NCBI GenBank assembly: GCA_963838795.1 | Contig: CAWISL010000001.1 | Span: 62,001-126,000, forward strand | DNA length: 64,000 bases | From: JAIBJN01 sp963838795 | GTDB lineage: Bacteria > Actinomycetota > Thermoleophilia > Gaiellales > Gaiellaceae | Direction of reading: 5' to 3' | Part shown: piece by piece, positions 7,100-15,727 of the stretch | Position numbering within the stretch: position 1 is the stretch's first letter | How the letters are laid out: each line of letters opens with the position of its first letter | Program-made: the position numbers and the translations under genes | The notes under the pieces: generated by a model | The model's database searches: none | What the model was told of the DNA's origin: nothing | Seen by the model: the letters and a program-made list of their open reading frames with translations, nothing else

Positions 7100-8557
7100 T
7101 TGCGGCCAGCAGTATCCATTCGACTCGTCGTGCTCGCGCTCGCGGCTGCGTTCGCGCTGGCGCTGGCTGGTCCCGCCGCCGCCGAGCGGTACGTCGTCCT
7201 GTACCCCGAGCACGGCTGGGGCGTCTGGGCTGCGAAGCACGACGTCACGAAGGCCGGCGGCTCGGTCGTCGCGTCCTACCCGCAGATCGACCTCGTCATT
7301 GCGGAGTCGGACGATCCGGGCTTCGCTGCGGCGCTCGGCAAGAACCGCCGCGTCGAGGGCGTCGCGTCCGTCGGGAGCGTCGTCGCCACCGCCTCAGGCT
7401 GGGGCTGGGATTGGGACGGCCACGGGCTCCCGAGCTGGCCGGTGGTCGACGAGGACACGCTCTCGCCCCTGCAGTGGTACGCGCACCGCATCTTCGCGCC
7501 GGAGGCCCACGCGATCACGGGCGGAAGCCCGAAGGTCGTCGTCGGCGTCATCGACACGGGCGTCGACGCGAGCCACATCGACCTGCGCCACAACGTCGAC
7601 CCCTCGCGCAGCGTCTCCTGCGTGGGCGGCGCGCCGAACCAGGATCCTGCGGCGTGGAACGACGACTCCGGACACGGGACGAACGTCGCCGGCATCGTCG
7701 GGGCCGCCGCGAACGGCTACGGGATCGTCGGAATCGCGCCGAACGTCAAGCTCGCCGTGATCAAGGCAAGCATTCGCAACGGCGCGAGCGACATCTTCCT
7801 CGCCGACGCGGTCATCTGCTCGTTCGTCTGGGCCGCGGAGCACGGCGTCGACGTGGCCAACTCGAGCTTCTCGGTCGACAGCGCGCTCAGCGGGGGCACG
7901 ACCACCTTCTGCCGCAGCGACCCAGCGCAGCGCACGATCATCCAGGCCGTGAAGCGCGCGGTCGAGTATGCGGACCGCAGGGACGTGTCCGTGATCGCCT
8001 CCGCGGGGAACAACGGGGTCGACCTCGCCAGCCCGGCGCTCGAAGGGTGCAGCCGGCTGCCGAGCGGGCTCTCCCATGTGCTCACGGTCTCGTCGATCGG
8101 CCTCAACGACGGCCTGGCCGCGGGCCCGCCTTCGAACTACGGGCTCGGCAAGATCGACCTTACGGCTCCCGGCGGCGACTTCCTCCAAGGCGTCCCGCCG
8201 TCGGGCCTCGTCCTCGGCCCCTGGCCGGCGGCCTTCCAGGTGCCGCGGCTTCTCTGCGACCCGTGCGAGGGGCCTGACGCTTCGTACTACCGCTACTTTG
8301 CGGGCACGTCCCAGGCGGCCGCGCAGGTGAGCGGCACGGCGGCGCTCGTCGTCAGCCAGTTCGGACGGAAGAGCTGGTGGTGGGGCGGGAAGATGGATCC
8401 GGACCGCGTATCCCTCTTCCTGCGCCAAACGGCGGACCCGCTGCCCTGCCCGGCCGCCGATGCCCGCTGTGTCTCCGACGGCAACCTGAACGGCTTCTTC
8501 GGCAAGGGCGTCGTCAACGCCCTCCGCGCGGTGACGCGGGACAAGCGCGACTCGTAG
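7100..8557 (+). CDS. Secreted S8 family serine peptidase (subtilase)
   Basis: A 485-residue exported protease. TTG 7100 is chosen because a good RBS (AGGGAGAG) lies 5 nt upstream and a signal peptide (VVLALAAAFALALAGPAAA) starts at once. The catalytic triad is visible: D152 in VIDTGVD, H192 in DSGHGTNVAG and S404 in AGTSQAAA. A short N-terminal inhibitor-like region (about residues 27-95) precedes the peptidase domain. Pairs of Cys in the catalytic domain (such as LLCDPCEG and PLPCPAADARC) fit an extracellular enzyme. It sits 59 nt after the mau-like cluster on the same strand, but any functional link is unproven. Confidence 0.9.
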   Translation: MRPAVSIRLVVLALAAAFALALAGPAAAERYVVLYPEHGWGVWAAKHDVTKAGGSVVASYPQIDLVIAESDDPGFAAALGKNRRVEGVASVGSVVATASGWGWDWDGHGLPSWPVVDEDTLSPLQWYAHRIFAPEAHAITGGSPKVVVGVIDTGVDASHIDLRHNVDPSRSVSCVGGAPNQDPAAWNDDSGHGTNVAGIVGAAANGYGIVGIAPNVKLAVIKASIRNGASDIFLADAVICSFVWAAEHGVDVANSSFSVDSALSGGTTTFCRSDPAQRTIIQAVKRAVEYADRRDVSVIASAGNNGVDLASPALEGCSRLPSGLSHVLTVSSIGLNDGLAAGPPSNYGLGKIDLTAPGGDFLQGVPPSGLVLGPWPAAFQVPRLLCDPCEGPDASYYRYFAGTSQAAAQVSGTAALVVSQFGRKSWWWGGKMDPDRVSLFLRQTADPLPCPAADARCVSDGNLNGFFGKGVVNALRAVTRDKRDS

Positions 8558-8564
8558 CTCCGCG

Positions 8565-9972
8565 TCAGGCCGCCTTGACGGCGGCGACCAGCCGCTCGAC
8601 GGATTCCTTCGCGTCGCCGAAGAGCATGGCTGCGTTTGCGCGGTAGAAGAGGTCGTTGTCGATTCCGGCGAAGCCCGGGCTCATGCTCCGTTTCAGGACG
8701 ACGACGTTCGCCGCAGCGTCGACGTTCAGGATCGGCATCCCGTAGAGGGGGCTCTCGGGATCGTCGCGCGCGGCGGGGTTGGTGACGTCGTTGGCGCCGA
8801 TGACGAGGGCCACGTCCGTGCGCGGGAACTCGGGGTTGATGTCCTCCATGTCGTAGAGCTGGGGGTAGGGGACGTTCGCCTCCGCCAGCAGGACGTTCAT
8901 GTGGCCCGGCATCCGGCCCGCCACGGGGTGGATGGCGTACTTCACGTCCACGCCGCGCTTCTCCAGGAGGTCGGCCAGCTCGCGCACGTTGTGCTGGGCC
9001 TGGGCGACGGCCAGTCCGTAGCCCGGGACGATCACGACCCGGCTGGCGTAGGCCAGCATGCACCGCGCAGTCCTCGGCCGAGACCTCGCGGTAGCTCTTC
9101 GCCTCGCCGCTCGCCGCCGCCGCTGGTCCAGCTGCCGTTGCCGCGGCCCCGAACGCCCCGAAGAGCACGTTTGCGAGTGAACGGTTCATGGCCCGACCCA
9201 TGAGGATCGTGAGCAGCGTCCCCGAGGCGCCGACGAGCGTCCCTCCGATGATCAGGGCGGTGTTCTCGAGCACGAAGCCCGTCGAGGCGGCCGCCAGGCC
9301 GGTGAACGCGTTCAACAGCGAGATCACCACGGGCATGTCCGCCCCGCCGATGGGCAGGACGAGCAGGACGCCGAAGAGGAGAGCCCCGATCACGAGCACG
9401 ATCGCCCAGACGCCCGCCTCCGTCGCCCCGGCCAGGACGCCGACGCCGACGAGCGCGAGAAACAGGACGCCGTTCACGACCTGCTGGCCGGCGAAGACGA
9501 TCGGCCGTCCGGGCAGCAGCTCCTGCAGCTTGCCGAACGCGATCAGGCTTCCCGAGAAGCTGATCGACCCGATCAGGGCGGAGAAGAGCAAGGCTCCCAT
9601 GTGCTCCGGCAGCACGTGCCCCGGAAGCGGGGCGAGCCGGTGGAACTCTGCCGCGGCGATCAGGGCCGCCGCTCCGCCGCCGACGCCGTTGAAGAGCGCC
9701 ACCATCTGCGGCATCGCGGTCATCTTCACCAGGCGGGCCGAGGCGACTCCGATCACGCTGCCGACGGCGATTCCGGCGGCGATCAACCAGTAGGAGTCGA
9801 TCTCGGGGCTCAGGAGCGTGAAGACGACGGCGATCGTCATCCCGAACGCCGCGACGACGTTCCCGGAGCGAGCGGTCGCCGGGGACGAGAGCCGCTTGAT
9901 GCCGACGATGAGGCAGACCCCCGCTGCGAGGTAGGCGAGATCGATCGTCGTCTGGGCGACGGCCAGGATCAC
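8565..9972 (-). pseudogene. pntB: NAD(P) transhydrogenase subunit beta, frameshifted
   Basis: PntB of the proton-translocating transhydrogenase (NADH + NADP+ coupled to proton entry). From GTG 9972 the membrane domain reads well to AKSYREVSAEDCAV. One extra base at about 9060 then breaks the frame, and the NADP-binding domain III continues from 9059 in another frame (VIVPGYGLAVAQAQ, HPVAGRMPGHMNVLLAEA, RSMSPGFAGIDN). Removing that single base restores a normal-length PntB of about 468 residues with all key motifs, so a sequence error is likely. The start overlaps the pntAb stop (GTGA). Third gene of the pntAa-pntAb-pntB operon. Confidence 0.85.
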
Positions 9973-10274
9973 TCGGGCTCTTCGGGCCGCTCGGGCCGGC
10001 GCTTGAACATCTCCAGCATCCGGTCCGTGACGAGGAAGCCGCCGACGACGTTGACGGTCGCGAAGACGACCGCGACGAAGGCGAGCACCTGCTCGAGCGA
10101 CGAGTCGGCGGAGCCCGCGATCAGCATCGCGCCGACGAGGACGATGCCGTGGATGGCGTTTGTGCCCGACATCAGCGGGGTGTGGAGGAGGGCGGGCACG
10201 CGCGAGATCAGCTCGATGCCCAGGAAGACGGCCAGCACGAAGACCGTGATGCTGTTCAGCAGTGCCTGGCTCAC
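9969..10274 (-). CDS. pntAb: NAD(P) transhydrogenase subunit alpha part 2 (membrane part)
   Basis: A 101-residue membrane protein with three hydrophobic segments, corresponding to the C-terminal membrane part of PntA, which is a separate subunit in many bacteria. Conserved landmarks are FLGIELISRVPALLHTPLMS and GTNAIHGIVLVGAM. GTG 10274 overlaps the pntAa stop; longer in-frame starts would run into pntAa. It forms part of the proton channel together with PntB. Confidence 0.88.
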   Translation of the reverse strand: MSQALLNSITVFVLAVFLGIELISRVPALLHTPLMSGTNAIHGIVLVGAMLIAGSADSSLEQVLAFVAVVFATVNVVGGFLVTDRMLEMFKRRPERPEEPE

Positions 10275-11380
10275 GAGTCGATCTCCTTCGTGACCTTGCC
10301 GCCGTGCGCCACACACGTCTCGCGCACGATCTGGTCCTCGAAGTCGAGCCGGAGCACGCCGTCTTCGACGAGGAGGCCGAGGAAGGCCTGGACGTTACGC
10401 GAGTACATCTGGCTCGCGTGCACGGGCATCGTGGCGGGAACGTCCGTGAGGCCGACGATCGTGACGTCGTCGACGACGATCGTCTCGCCGGGCTCCGTCA
10501 CGGCGCAGTTGCCCCCGGCCTCGGCGGCGAGATCCACGATCACGGCCCCGGCGCGCATGCCGCGCACCGCGCTCTCGGTGATCAGCTCGGGCGCCGGCCG
10601 GCCTGGGATCAGCGCCGTCGTGATCACCGCGTCCGACTCGGCGGCGTGGTGGGCGATCAGCTGCTGCTCGCGCTCGTGCTGGTCCTCGGCGAGGGCGACG
10701 GCGTAGCCGCCGACCCCCTCGGCTCCTTCCACGTCGAGCTCGAGGAAGCTGGCCCCGAGGCTCTCCACCTGCTCCTTCACCGCCGGGCGCACGTCGAAGG
10801 CCGAGACGACCGCGCCGAGGCGCCGTGCCGTGGCGATCGCCTGCAGGCCCGCGACGCCGGCGCCGAGCACGAGGACCTTCGCGGGCGGGATCGTGCCGGC
10901 GGCCGTGGTGAGCATGGGGAAGAACTTGCCCAGGTGCTCGGCGGCAAGGATGGCGGCCTTGTAGCCCGCGACCGTGCTCTGGGACGAGAGCGCGTCCATG
11001 GGCTGGGCCCGGGTCACGCGTGGGATCGAATCCAGCGAGAAGGCCGTGATTCCGCGTTCGGCAAGCGAGCGAACGAGGTCGGGGTCGACCAGCGGCTGCA
11101 GCAGCGCGAGCAGCACCTGCCCCTCGCGCAGAAGCGCGACCTCCTCGGCTGAGGGCCTGCGAACCTTGCAGACCACGTCGGCCTCGGCGTAGAGCTCAGA
11201 GGTGGTGACCAGCCGGGCCCCCGCCTGCTCGTAGGCCTCGTCGGCGAAGGTCGCAGCCTCGCCGGCGTTCCGCTCGACGATCACGTCGGCGCCGTCGTCG
11301 ACGAGCCGCCGCACCGTGTCCGGCACGACGGCCACGCGGGTTTCCCCCGGACCGGACTCCTTGGCGACACCCACCTTCAT
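10271..11380 (-). CDS. pntAa: NAD(P) transhydrogenase subunit alpha part 1 (NAD-binding)
   Basis: A 369-residue soluble domain I protein of the transhydrogenase. It opens with MKVGVAKESGPGETRVAVVP, typical of the PntA/alanine dehydrogenase family. It has the motif LDSIPRVTRAQPMDALSSQ, the NAD-binding Rossmann loop VLVLGAGVAGLQAIATARRLG, and the mobile-loop region. It is the first gene of the minus-strand pnt operon and is divergent from a small DUF6457-like gene 28 nt away. A TAGACT box lies 12 nt upstream of the ATG (11398-11393), overlapping the -10 of the opposite gene. Confidence 0.93.
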   Translation of the reverse strand: MKVGVAKESGPGETRVAVVPDTVRRLVDDGADVIVERNAGEAATFADEAYEQAGARLVTTSELYAEADVVCKVRRPSAEEVALLREGQVLLALLQPLVDPDLVRSLAERGITAFSLDSIPRVTRAQPMDALSSQSTVAGYKAAILAAEHLGKFFPMLTTAAGTIPPAKVLVLGAGVAGLQAIATARRLGAVVSAFDVRPAVKEQVESLGASFLELDVEGAEGVGGYAVALAEDQHEREQQLIAHHAAESDAVITTALIPGRPAPELITESAVRGMRAGAVIVDLAAEAGGNCAVTEPGETIVVDDVTIVGLTDVPATMPVHASQMYSRNVQAFLGLLVEDGVLRLDFEDQIVRETCVAHGGKVTKEIDS

Positions 11381-11396
11381 GCGTCGGGCGAGAGTC

Positions 11397-11402
11397 TAAG
11401 CT
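11397..11402 (+). promoter_or_regulatory. TAAGCT -10 box, leaderless start for 11409 gene
   Basis: TAAGCT is followed by 6 nt and then ATG 11409. It overlaps the leftward TAGACT box of pntAa, so the two divergent promoters probably compete. Confidence 0.4.
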
Positions 11403-11408
11403 GCGTCC

Positions 11409-11651
11409 ATGGACGGATGGCTGCAGGAGTCGCGCGCGAGGCTCGCCGAGGCGGTGGGGGAGGAGCCCACAGCCTACGATCTCTCGCGCGCGGAGATGGA
11501 CGAGCTGCTCGAGCTCGCGCGCGTTGCGGCCCACGAGAGCGGCGAGCGCACCAACGCCCCGCTCCTCTGCTACCTGGTCGGCCTGGCGCACGGACGGCAC
11601 GGCGGCGAGCTCGCCGACCTCGTCGACGCGGCCGTGGGCGCTTCGACATGA
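11409..11651 (+). CDS. Small DUF6457-like protein
   Basis: An 80-residue acidic helical protein. Its pattern (LLELARVAAHESGERTNAPL followed by LVGLAHGR) resembles DUF6457, a small actinobacterial domain sometimes found fused to molybdenum-cofactor guanylyltransferase; that match is from memory. ATG 11409 is supported by a -10-like box 6 nt upstream. It stands alone, divergent from pntAa, and ends immediately before the 166-bp inverted-repeat element. No reaction can be assigned. Confidence 0.65.
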   Translation: MDGWLQESRARLAEAVGEEPTAYDLSRAEMDELLELARVAAHESGERTNAPLLCYLVGLAHGRHGGELADLVDAAVGAST

Positions 11652-11652
11652 G

Positions 11653-11818
11653 TAGTGCCTCTCCAGGCAATGCACTCCGGGTCCCTGACGCGCGATGAGC
11701 GGCGCCATGCGTCGTCCTCAGTCGCCTCCATACCTTCGGGTATGAAGGCTCCCTGCGTCCTAGCCTGGCTTGCTCCTCGCACGCCAGGAACGAGGCCGCA
11801 TCACCTGGAGAGGCACTA
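11653..11818. repeat. 166-bp element with perfect 15-bp terminal inverted repeats and internal hairpins
   Basis: TAGTGCCTCTCCAGG at 11653-11667 is the exact reverse complement of 11804-11818. Inside lie a hairpin at 11724-11749 (CATACC-TTCG-GGTATG, a UUCG tetraloop, extended by GCCT/AGGC across one mismatch) and a second stem CCTGGC (11764-11769) / GCCAGG (11783-11788). No gene is inside. It fills the gap between two genes exactly, and its right end supplies the TA of the downstream TAGGCT promoter box. It could be a MITE-like element or a structured RNA; no clear target-site duplication was seen. Confidence 0.7.
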
Positions 11819-11828
11819 GGCTCCCGCG

Positions 11829-12593
11829 GTGGCCGCGTTGGAGGGGAGGACGGCGATCGTTACCGGCGCCTCGACCGGGATCGGGCTGACGACGGCCCGA
11901 GCGCTCGCCGCGGAGGGCGCCAGGGTCGCGCTCGGGGCGCGTCGCGTGGAGCTCGTCGAGCAGGCGGCCTCGGAACTGGCTGGATCCGGGCACGTCGCGG
12001 CCTCTCTCGACGTCACGGACGACGCAAGCGCCCGCGACTTCGTCGCGCACGCCGTGGAGCGGCTCGGCCGCATCGACATCCTCGTGAACAACGCGGGCCT
12101 CGCCCTCGGGCGGACTTCGATCGCGGAAGGCTCCGACGACGACGATCGGACCATGGTCGAGACGAACGTCCTCGGCCTGCTACGAATGACCCGGCTCGTG
12201 CTCCCACACATGGAGGACTGGCGCGGCCACGTCGTCAATCTCGGCTCCTGGGCCGGGCGGGAGTCCTATGCCGGAGGCGGCATGTACGTCGGCACGAAGA
12301 CCGCGGTGCGCGCGCTCACCGAGGTGCTGCGGAAGGAGCTCGTCGGTCGCATCCGCGTCACGACGGTCGACCCGGGAATGGTCGGCGACACCGAGTTCTC
12401 CGACGTCAGGTTCCGCGGCGACCAGTCCCAGAAGGACGCCGTCTACCGCGGCGTGCGCTACCTGACGCCGGACGACGTCACCGACTGCATCCTCTGGGCC
12501 GTCACCCGCCCGGAGCACATGGTCGTCGACGAGATCGTCGTCAAGCCGCTCCAGCAGGCGAGCCAGGACGCCATCGTCAGGGACGCGGAGTAG
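11829..12593 (+). CDS. SDR family NAD(P)-dependent oxidoreductase
   Basis: A 254-residue classical short-chain dehydrogenase. It has the cofactor motif TGASTGIG, the NNAG motif (VNNAGLALG), the catalytic Ser region NLGSWAG and Y-x-x-x-K (YVGTK), so the active-site set is complete. It resembles the YdfG-type serine/3-hydroxy acid dehydrogenase group, but the substrate is not evident. GTG 11829 is preceded by TAGGCT (11817-11822) with a 6-nt gap, pointing to a leaderless transcript. The debranching-type gene follows after 14 nt, so they may be co-transcribed. Confidence 0.9.
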   Translation: MAALEGRTAIVTGASTGIGLTTARALAAEGARVALGARRVELVEQAASELAGSGHVAASLDVTDDASARDFVAHAVERLGRIDILVNNAGLALGRTSIAEGSDDDDRTMVETNVLGLLRMTRLVLPHMEDWRGHVVNLGSWAGRESYAGGGMYVGTKTAVRALTEVLRKELVGRIRVTTVDPGMVGDTEFSDVRFRGDQSQKDAVYRGVRYLTPDDVTDCILWAVTRPEHMVVDEIVVKPLQQASQDAIVRDAE

Positions 12594-12607
12594 GCGCAGG
12601 GGCACGA

Positions 12608-14677
12608 ATGCCGCTGACGATCCTCGAAGGCTCGACGTTCTGCGTCTCCGACGAGCTCGGTGACATCTCCGAGCCGACGATGGGGCTCTTCGCCCACGAC
12701 ACCCGCTTCCTGTCGCGCTGGGTGCTGACGATCAACGGCGCGCGGCCGCTCGTGCTCTCCTCGCGCAAGGTGGAGTACTACTCGGCCGCCTTCTTTCTCC
12801 GAAACCCCGTCGTCGGCGACCTCGCCCACGACGAGATCTCGATCGCGCGCGAGCGGTTCATCGGCGACGCCATGCAGGAGCTCCTGGTCGTCTCCAACCA
12901 CGCGCAGCGCCGCGTCGCCTTCGACCTCTCCCTCGAGATCGGGAACGACTTCGCCGACATCTTCGCCGTCAAGGCGTACGACTTCTCGCTCGGCGACCCA
13001 AACCGCGCCAAGCCTCTCCCGGCTCCGATCGCTCCGGTCTACGAGGCGGACGACAACCAGTTCGTGTTCTCGACCAGCGAGAACGGCTTCCACGGGCTCA
13101 CCCAGGTGCTCCTGTCCGAGCGCGGGGAGACGGAGGACTCGAAGGTGACCTACCGGATCGAGCTCGGGCCGCGGGAAACGTGGCGGCTCCGGGCCGACGT
13201 GATCCCGGCGACCGACGGCACGCGCACCGCGGCTCAGCTGGCCGAGCGGCGCTTCGGCGACGAGCTCGCGCGCGTCCGGGCCTCCCTCGCGGCCTGGCGG
13301 CTGCGCGTCCCCCAGCTCCGCGGCTCCTGGGACGACCTGACGCACTCCTTCCGCCAGTCGGTCGCCGACCTCTCCGCGCTCCGCATGGACGAGGACACCC
13401 GCGTCCCGGGCCAGCTACCGGCCGCCGGCATGCCGTGGTTCATGACCGTCTTCGGGCGCGACACGCTGATCACGTGCCTGCAGACGCTCCTCTTCGGCCC
13501 CGAGCTGGCGCAGAACGCGCTCGCAGTGCTCGCCGAGCTGCAGGCGCGCGACGACGATCCGGAGAGCGACGCCGAGCCCGGCAAGATCGTGCACGAGGTT
13601 CGGCACGGGAAGAGCGCCGAGGCCTGGTTCCCGCGCTACTACGGCACCGTCGACGCCACCCCGCTCTATCTCGTCCTGCTCTCGGAGGTCTGGCGCTGGA
13701 CCGACGACGCGGGCCTCGTCCGTGACCTGCGCGAGCCCGCGCTGCGCGCGCTCGAGTGGATCGACCGCCACGGCGACCTGGACGGCGACGGCTTCGTCGA
13801 GTACCGGCGCCGTTCGGCACGGGGGCTCGTCAACCAGTCCTGGAAGGACTCGGGCGACTCGCAGCTCTTCCACGACGGCCGCCTCGCCGAGGCGCCGATC
13901 GCGCCCTGCGAGGTGCAGGGATACGTCTACGACGCCAAGCTGCGCCTGGCCGAGCTCGCCCGAGAGGTCTGGCGGGAGCGTGAGCTGGCCGACCGGCTGG
14001 AGCAGGAGGCGGCCGAGCTTCGCTCGCGCTTCGACGAGGCGTTCTGGGTCGAGTCCCGTGGCGGCTACTACGCGCTTGCCCTCGACGCGCGGAAGGAGCG
14101 GGTCGACTCCCTCACGTCGAACATCGGCCACCTGCTCTGGAGCGGGATCGTCCCGCCCGAGCGAGTGGACGCGATCGTCGACCAGCTGATGGGGGAGGAG
14201 CTGTGGTCGGGCTGGGGAGTGCGGACGATGTCCGCGGGTGACGGAGGCTTCAACCCGCTCGCGTACCACAACGGCACCGTGTGGCCCCACGACAACTCCC
14301 TGATCGCCTTGGGCCTCGCACGCTACGGGCGGTGGGCCGAGGCGCAGCGCATCGTCCGGCGGCTCCTGAACGCCTCCTCCTACTTCGACCACCAGCTCCC
14401 CGAGGTCTTCGCGGGCTTCTCGCGGACCGAGACCCCGTTCCCCATCCCGTATCCCACGGCGGCGCGGCCGCAGGCCTGGGCTGCAGGCGCCCCGGTGCTC
14501 CTGCTGCAGCTCCTGCTCGGGCTCGCGCCCGACCGCAGGCGCCACCTTCTGGGCACGACGGCACCCGAGGACATCCCCTCGTGGGCGGGCTCCCTTCGCC
14601 TGACGGGCGTGCGGGCGTTCGACAAGGCGTGGGACGTCCATCTCGACGACGGGCGGGTCACGATCGAGCCGGCGTGA
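12608..14677 (+). CDS. Amylo-alpha-1,6-glucosidase / glycogen-debranching-type enzyme
   Basis: A 689-residue protein with an N-terminal beta-sandwich (GDE_N_bis type, starting ILEGSTFCVSDELGDI) to about residue 200. An (alpha/alpha)6-barrel catalytic domain follows, with MPWFMTVFGRDTLITCLQ, SWKDSGDS and YHNGTVWPHDNSLIALGL. Family members trim alpha-1,6 or related glucosidic bonds, often in glycogen or glucosylglycerate metabolism. The stop overlaps the GT4 gene (GTGA), suggesting both act on the same glucan or glycoside. Confidence 0.88.
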   Translation: MPLTILEGSTFCVSDELGDISEPTMGLFAHDTRFLSRWVLTINGARPLVLSSRKVEYYSAAFFLRNPVVGDLAHDEISIARERFIGDAMQELLVVSNHAQRRVAFDLSLEIGNDFADIFAVKAYDFSLGDPNRAKPLPAPIAPVYEADDNQFVFSTSENGFHGLTQVLLSERGETEDSKVTYRIELGPRETWRLRADVIPATDGTRTAAQLAERRFGDELARVRASLAAWRLRVPQLRGSWDDLTHSFRQSVADLSALRMDEDTRVPGQLPAAGMPWFMTVFGRDTLITCLQTLLFGPELAQNALAVLAELQARDDDPESDAEPGKIVHEVRHGKSAEAWFPRYYGTVDATPLYLVLLSEVWRWTDDAGLVRDLREPALRALEWIDRHGDLDGDGFVEYRRRSARGLVNQSWKDSGDSQLFHDGRLAEAPIAPCEVQGYVYDAKLRLAELAREVWRERELADRLEQEAAELRSRFDEAFWVESRGGYYALALDARKERVDSLTSNIGHLLWSGIVPPERVDAIVDQLMGEELWSGWGVRTMSAGDGGFNPLAYHNGTVWPHDNSLIALGLARYGRWAEAQRIVRRLLNASSYFDHQLPEVFAGFSRTETPFPIPYPTAARPQAWAAGAPVLLLQLLLGLAPDRRRHLLGTTAPEDIPSWAGSLRLTGVRAFDKAWDVHLDDGRVTIEPA

Positions 14678-15720
14678 GGATCGCGATCATCTCCCCCGTG
14701 TGGTTCCCGGTGCCGCCTTCGGGCTATGGCGGCATCGAGTGGGTGGTCTCTCTGCTCGCCGACGGCCTGGCCCAAGCCGGTCATGAGGTCACGCTCTTCG
14801 CCTCGGGCGACTCGTACACGAAGGCCGCGCTGGTCGCCGCGTACCCGGAGGCGCCGTCGGCAGACATCGGCAGGACGACGCCCGAGCTCCGGCACGCGCT
14901 GGCCTGCTACGAGCGCTCCGACGAGTTCGACATCGTCAACGATCACTCCGGGCCGCTTGGAGCCGTGCTTGGGGCGACCGTGGAGACTCCGGTCGTCCAC
15001 ACCGTGCACGGGCCGCTGGTCGGCGCGGACGGCGAGCTCTACGCCTCCCTCGCCCGTGTCGCTCCTCGTGTCGGGCTCATCTCGGTGTCGCTCAACCAGC
15101 GCAAGCCTCGGCCAGACCTCCCCTGGGTGGCGAACTGCCCCAACGCCCTCGACCTGAACGCGTACCCGGTGCACGCGGAGCGCGGCGAGTATCTGCTCTT
15201 CCTCGGCCGAATGACCGCGGACAAGGGCTGCCATCGCGCCGTCGCCGTCGCCAAGGAGGCCGGCCTGCCGCTCCGGATCGCGGGGAAGATGCGGGAGCCG
15301 GCCGAGCGCGAGTACTTCGAAACCTATGTGGCCCCTCACCTCGGTGACGGGATCGAGTATCTCGGCGAGACGAGCCACGGCAAGAAGGTCGCTCTGCTCC
15401 AGAACGCCCGTGCGACGCTCTTCCCGATCGAGTGGGAGGAGCCGTTCGGCCTCGTCATGATCGAGTCCATGGCCTGCGGGACGCCCGTGATCGCCACGCG
15501 CTGGGGAGCGGTCCCCGAGGTGATCGAGCATGGCCGCTCCGGGATTGTCGTCGACGACTACCGCGAAATGGCCGGGGCGCTGGCTGCGGCGGATTCCCTC
15601 GAGCCGCTCGAGTGCCGCAGGTGGGTCGAGGAGCACTTCTCCGCTACGCGGATGGTGGAGGACTACGTCGCGGCGTACGACGCCGTTCTCGCAGGAACCG
15701 CGCGAACGCAGCAGGTGTAA
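14674..15720 (+). CDS. Glycosyltransferase family 4 protein
   Basis: A 348-residue GT-B glycosyltransferase. The N-domain starts MRIAIISPVWFPVPPSGYGG, with the Gly-rich loop used by GT4 enzymes. The C-domain has LFLGRMTADKGCHRAV and the nucleotide-sugar motif FPIEWEEPFGLVMIESMACG, with the E-x7-E pattern. GTG 14674 overlaps the debranching gene's stop. This subgroup is common in actinobacteria; donor and acceptor are unknown. Confidence 0.9.
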   Translation: MRIAIISPVWFPVPPSGYGGIEWVVSLLADGLAQAGHEVTLFASGDSYTKAALVAAYPEAPSADIGRTTPELRHALACYERSDEFDIVNDHSGPLGAVLGATVETPVVHTVHGPLVGADGELYASLARVAPRVGLISVSLNQRKPRPDLPWVANCPNALDLNAYPVHAERGEYLLFLGRMTADKGCHRAVAVAKEAGLPLRIAGKMREPAEREYFETYVAPHLGDGIEYLGETSHGKKVALLQNARATLFPIEWEEPFGLVMIESMACGTPVIATRWGAVPEVIEHGRSGIVVDDYREMAGALAAADSLEPLECRRWVEEHFSATRMVEDYVAAYDAVLAGTARTQQV

Positions 15721-15727
15721 TCGTGGT

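Noticed and set aside
8565..9059. A separate gene for the C-terminal domain of PntB
   Set aside because: The ATG at 9059 falls in the middle of conserved PntB sequence and the two halves join perfectly when one base is removed.
9057..9065. Programmed frameshift in pntB
   Set aside because: There is no slippery heptamer, and other genes in the window show similar single extra bases; a sequence error is simpler.
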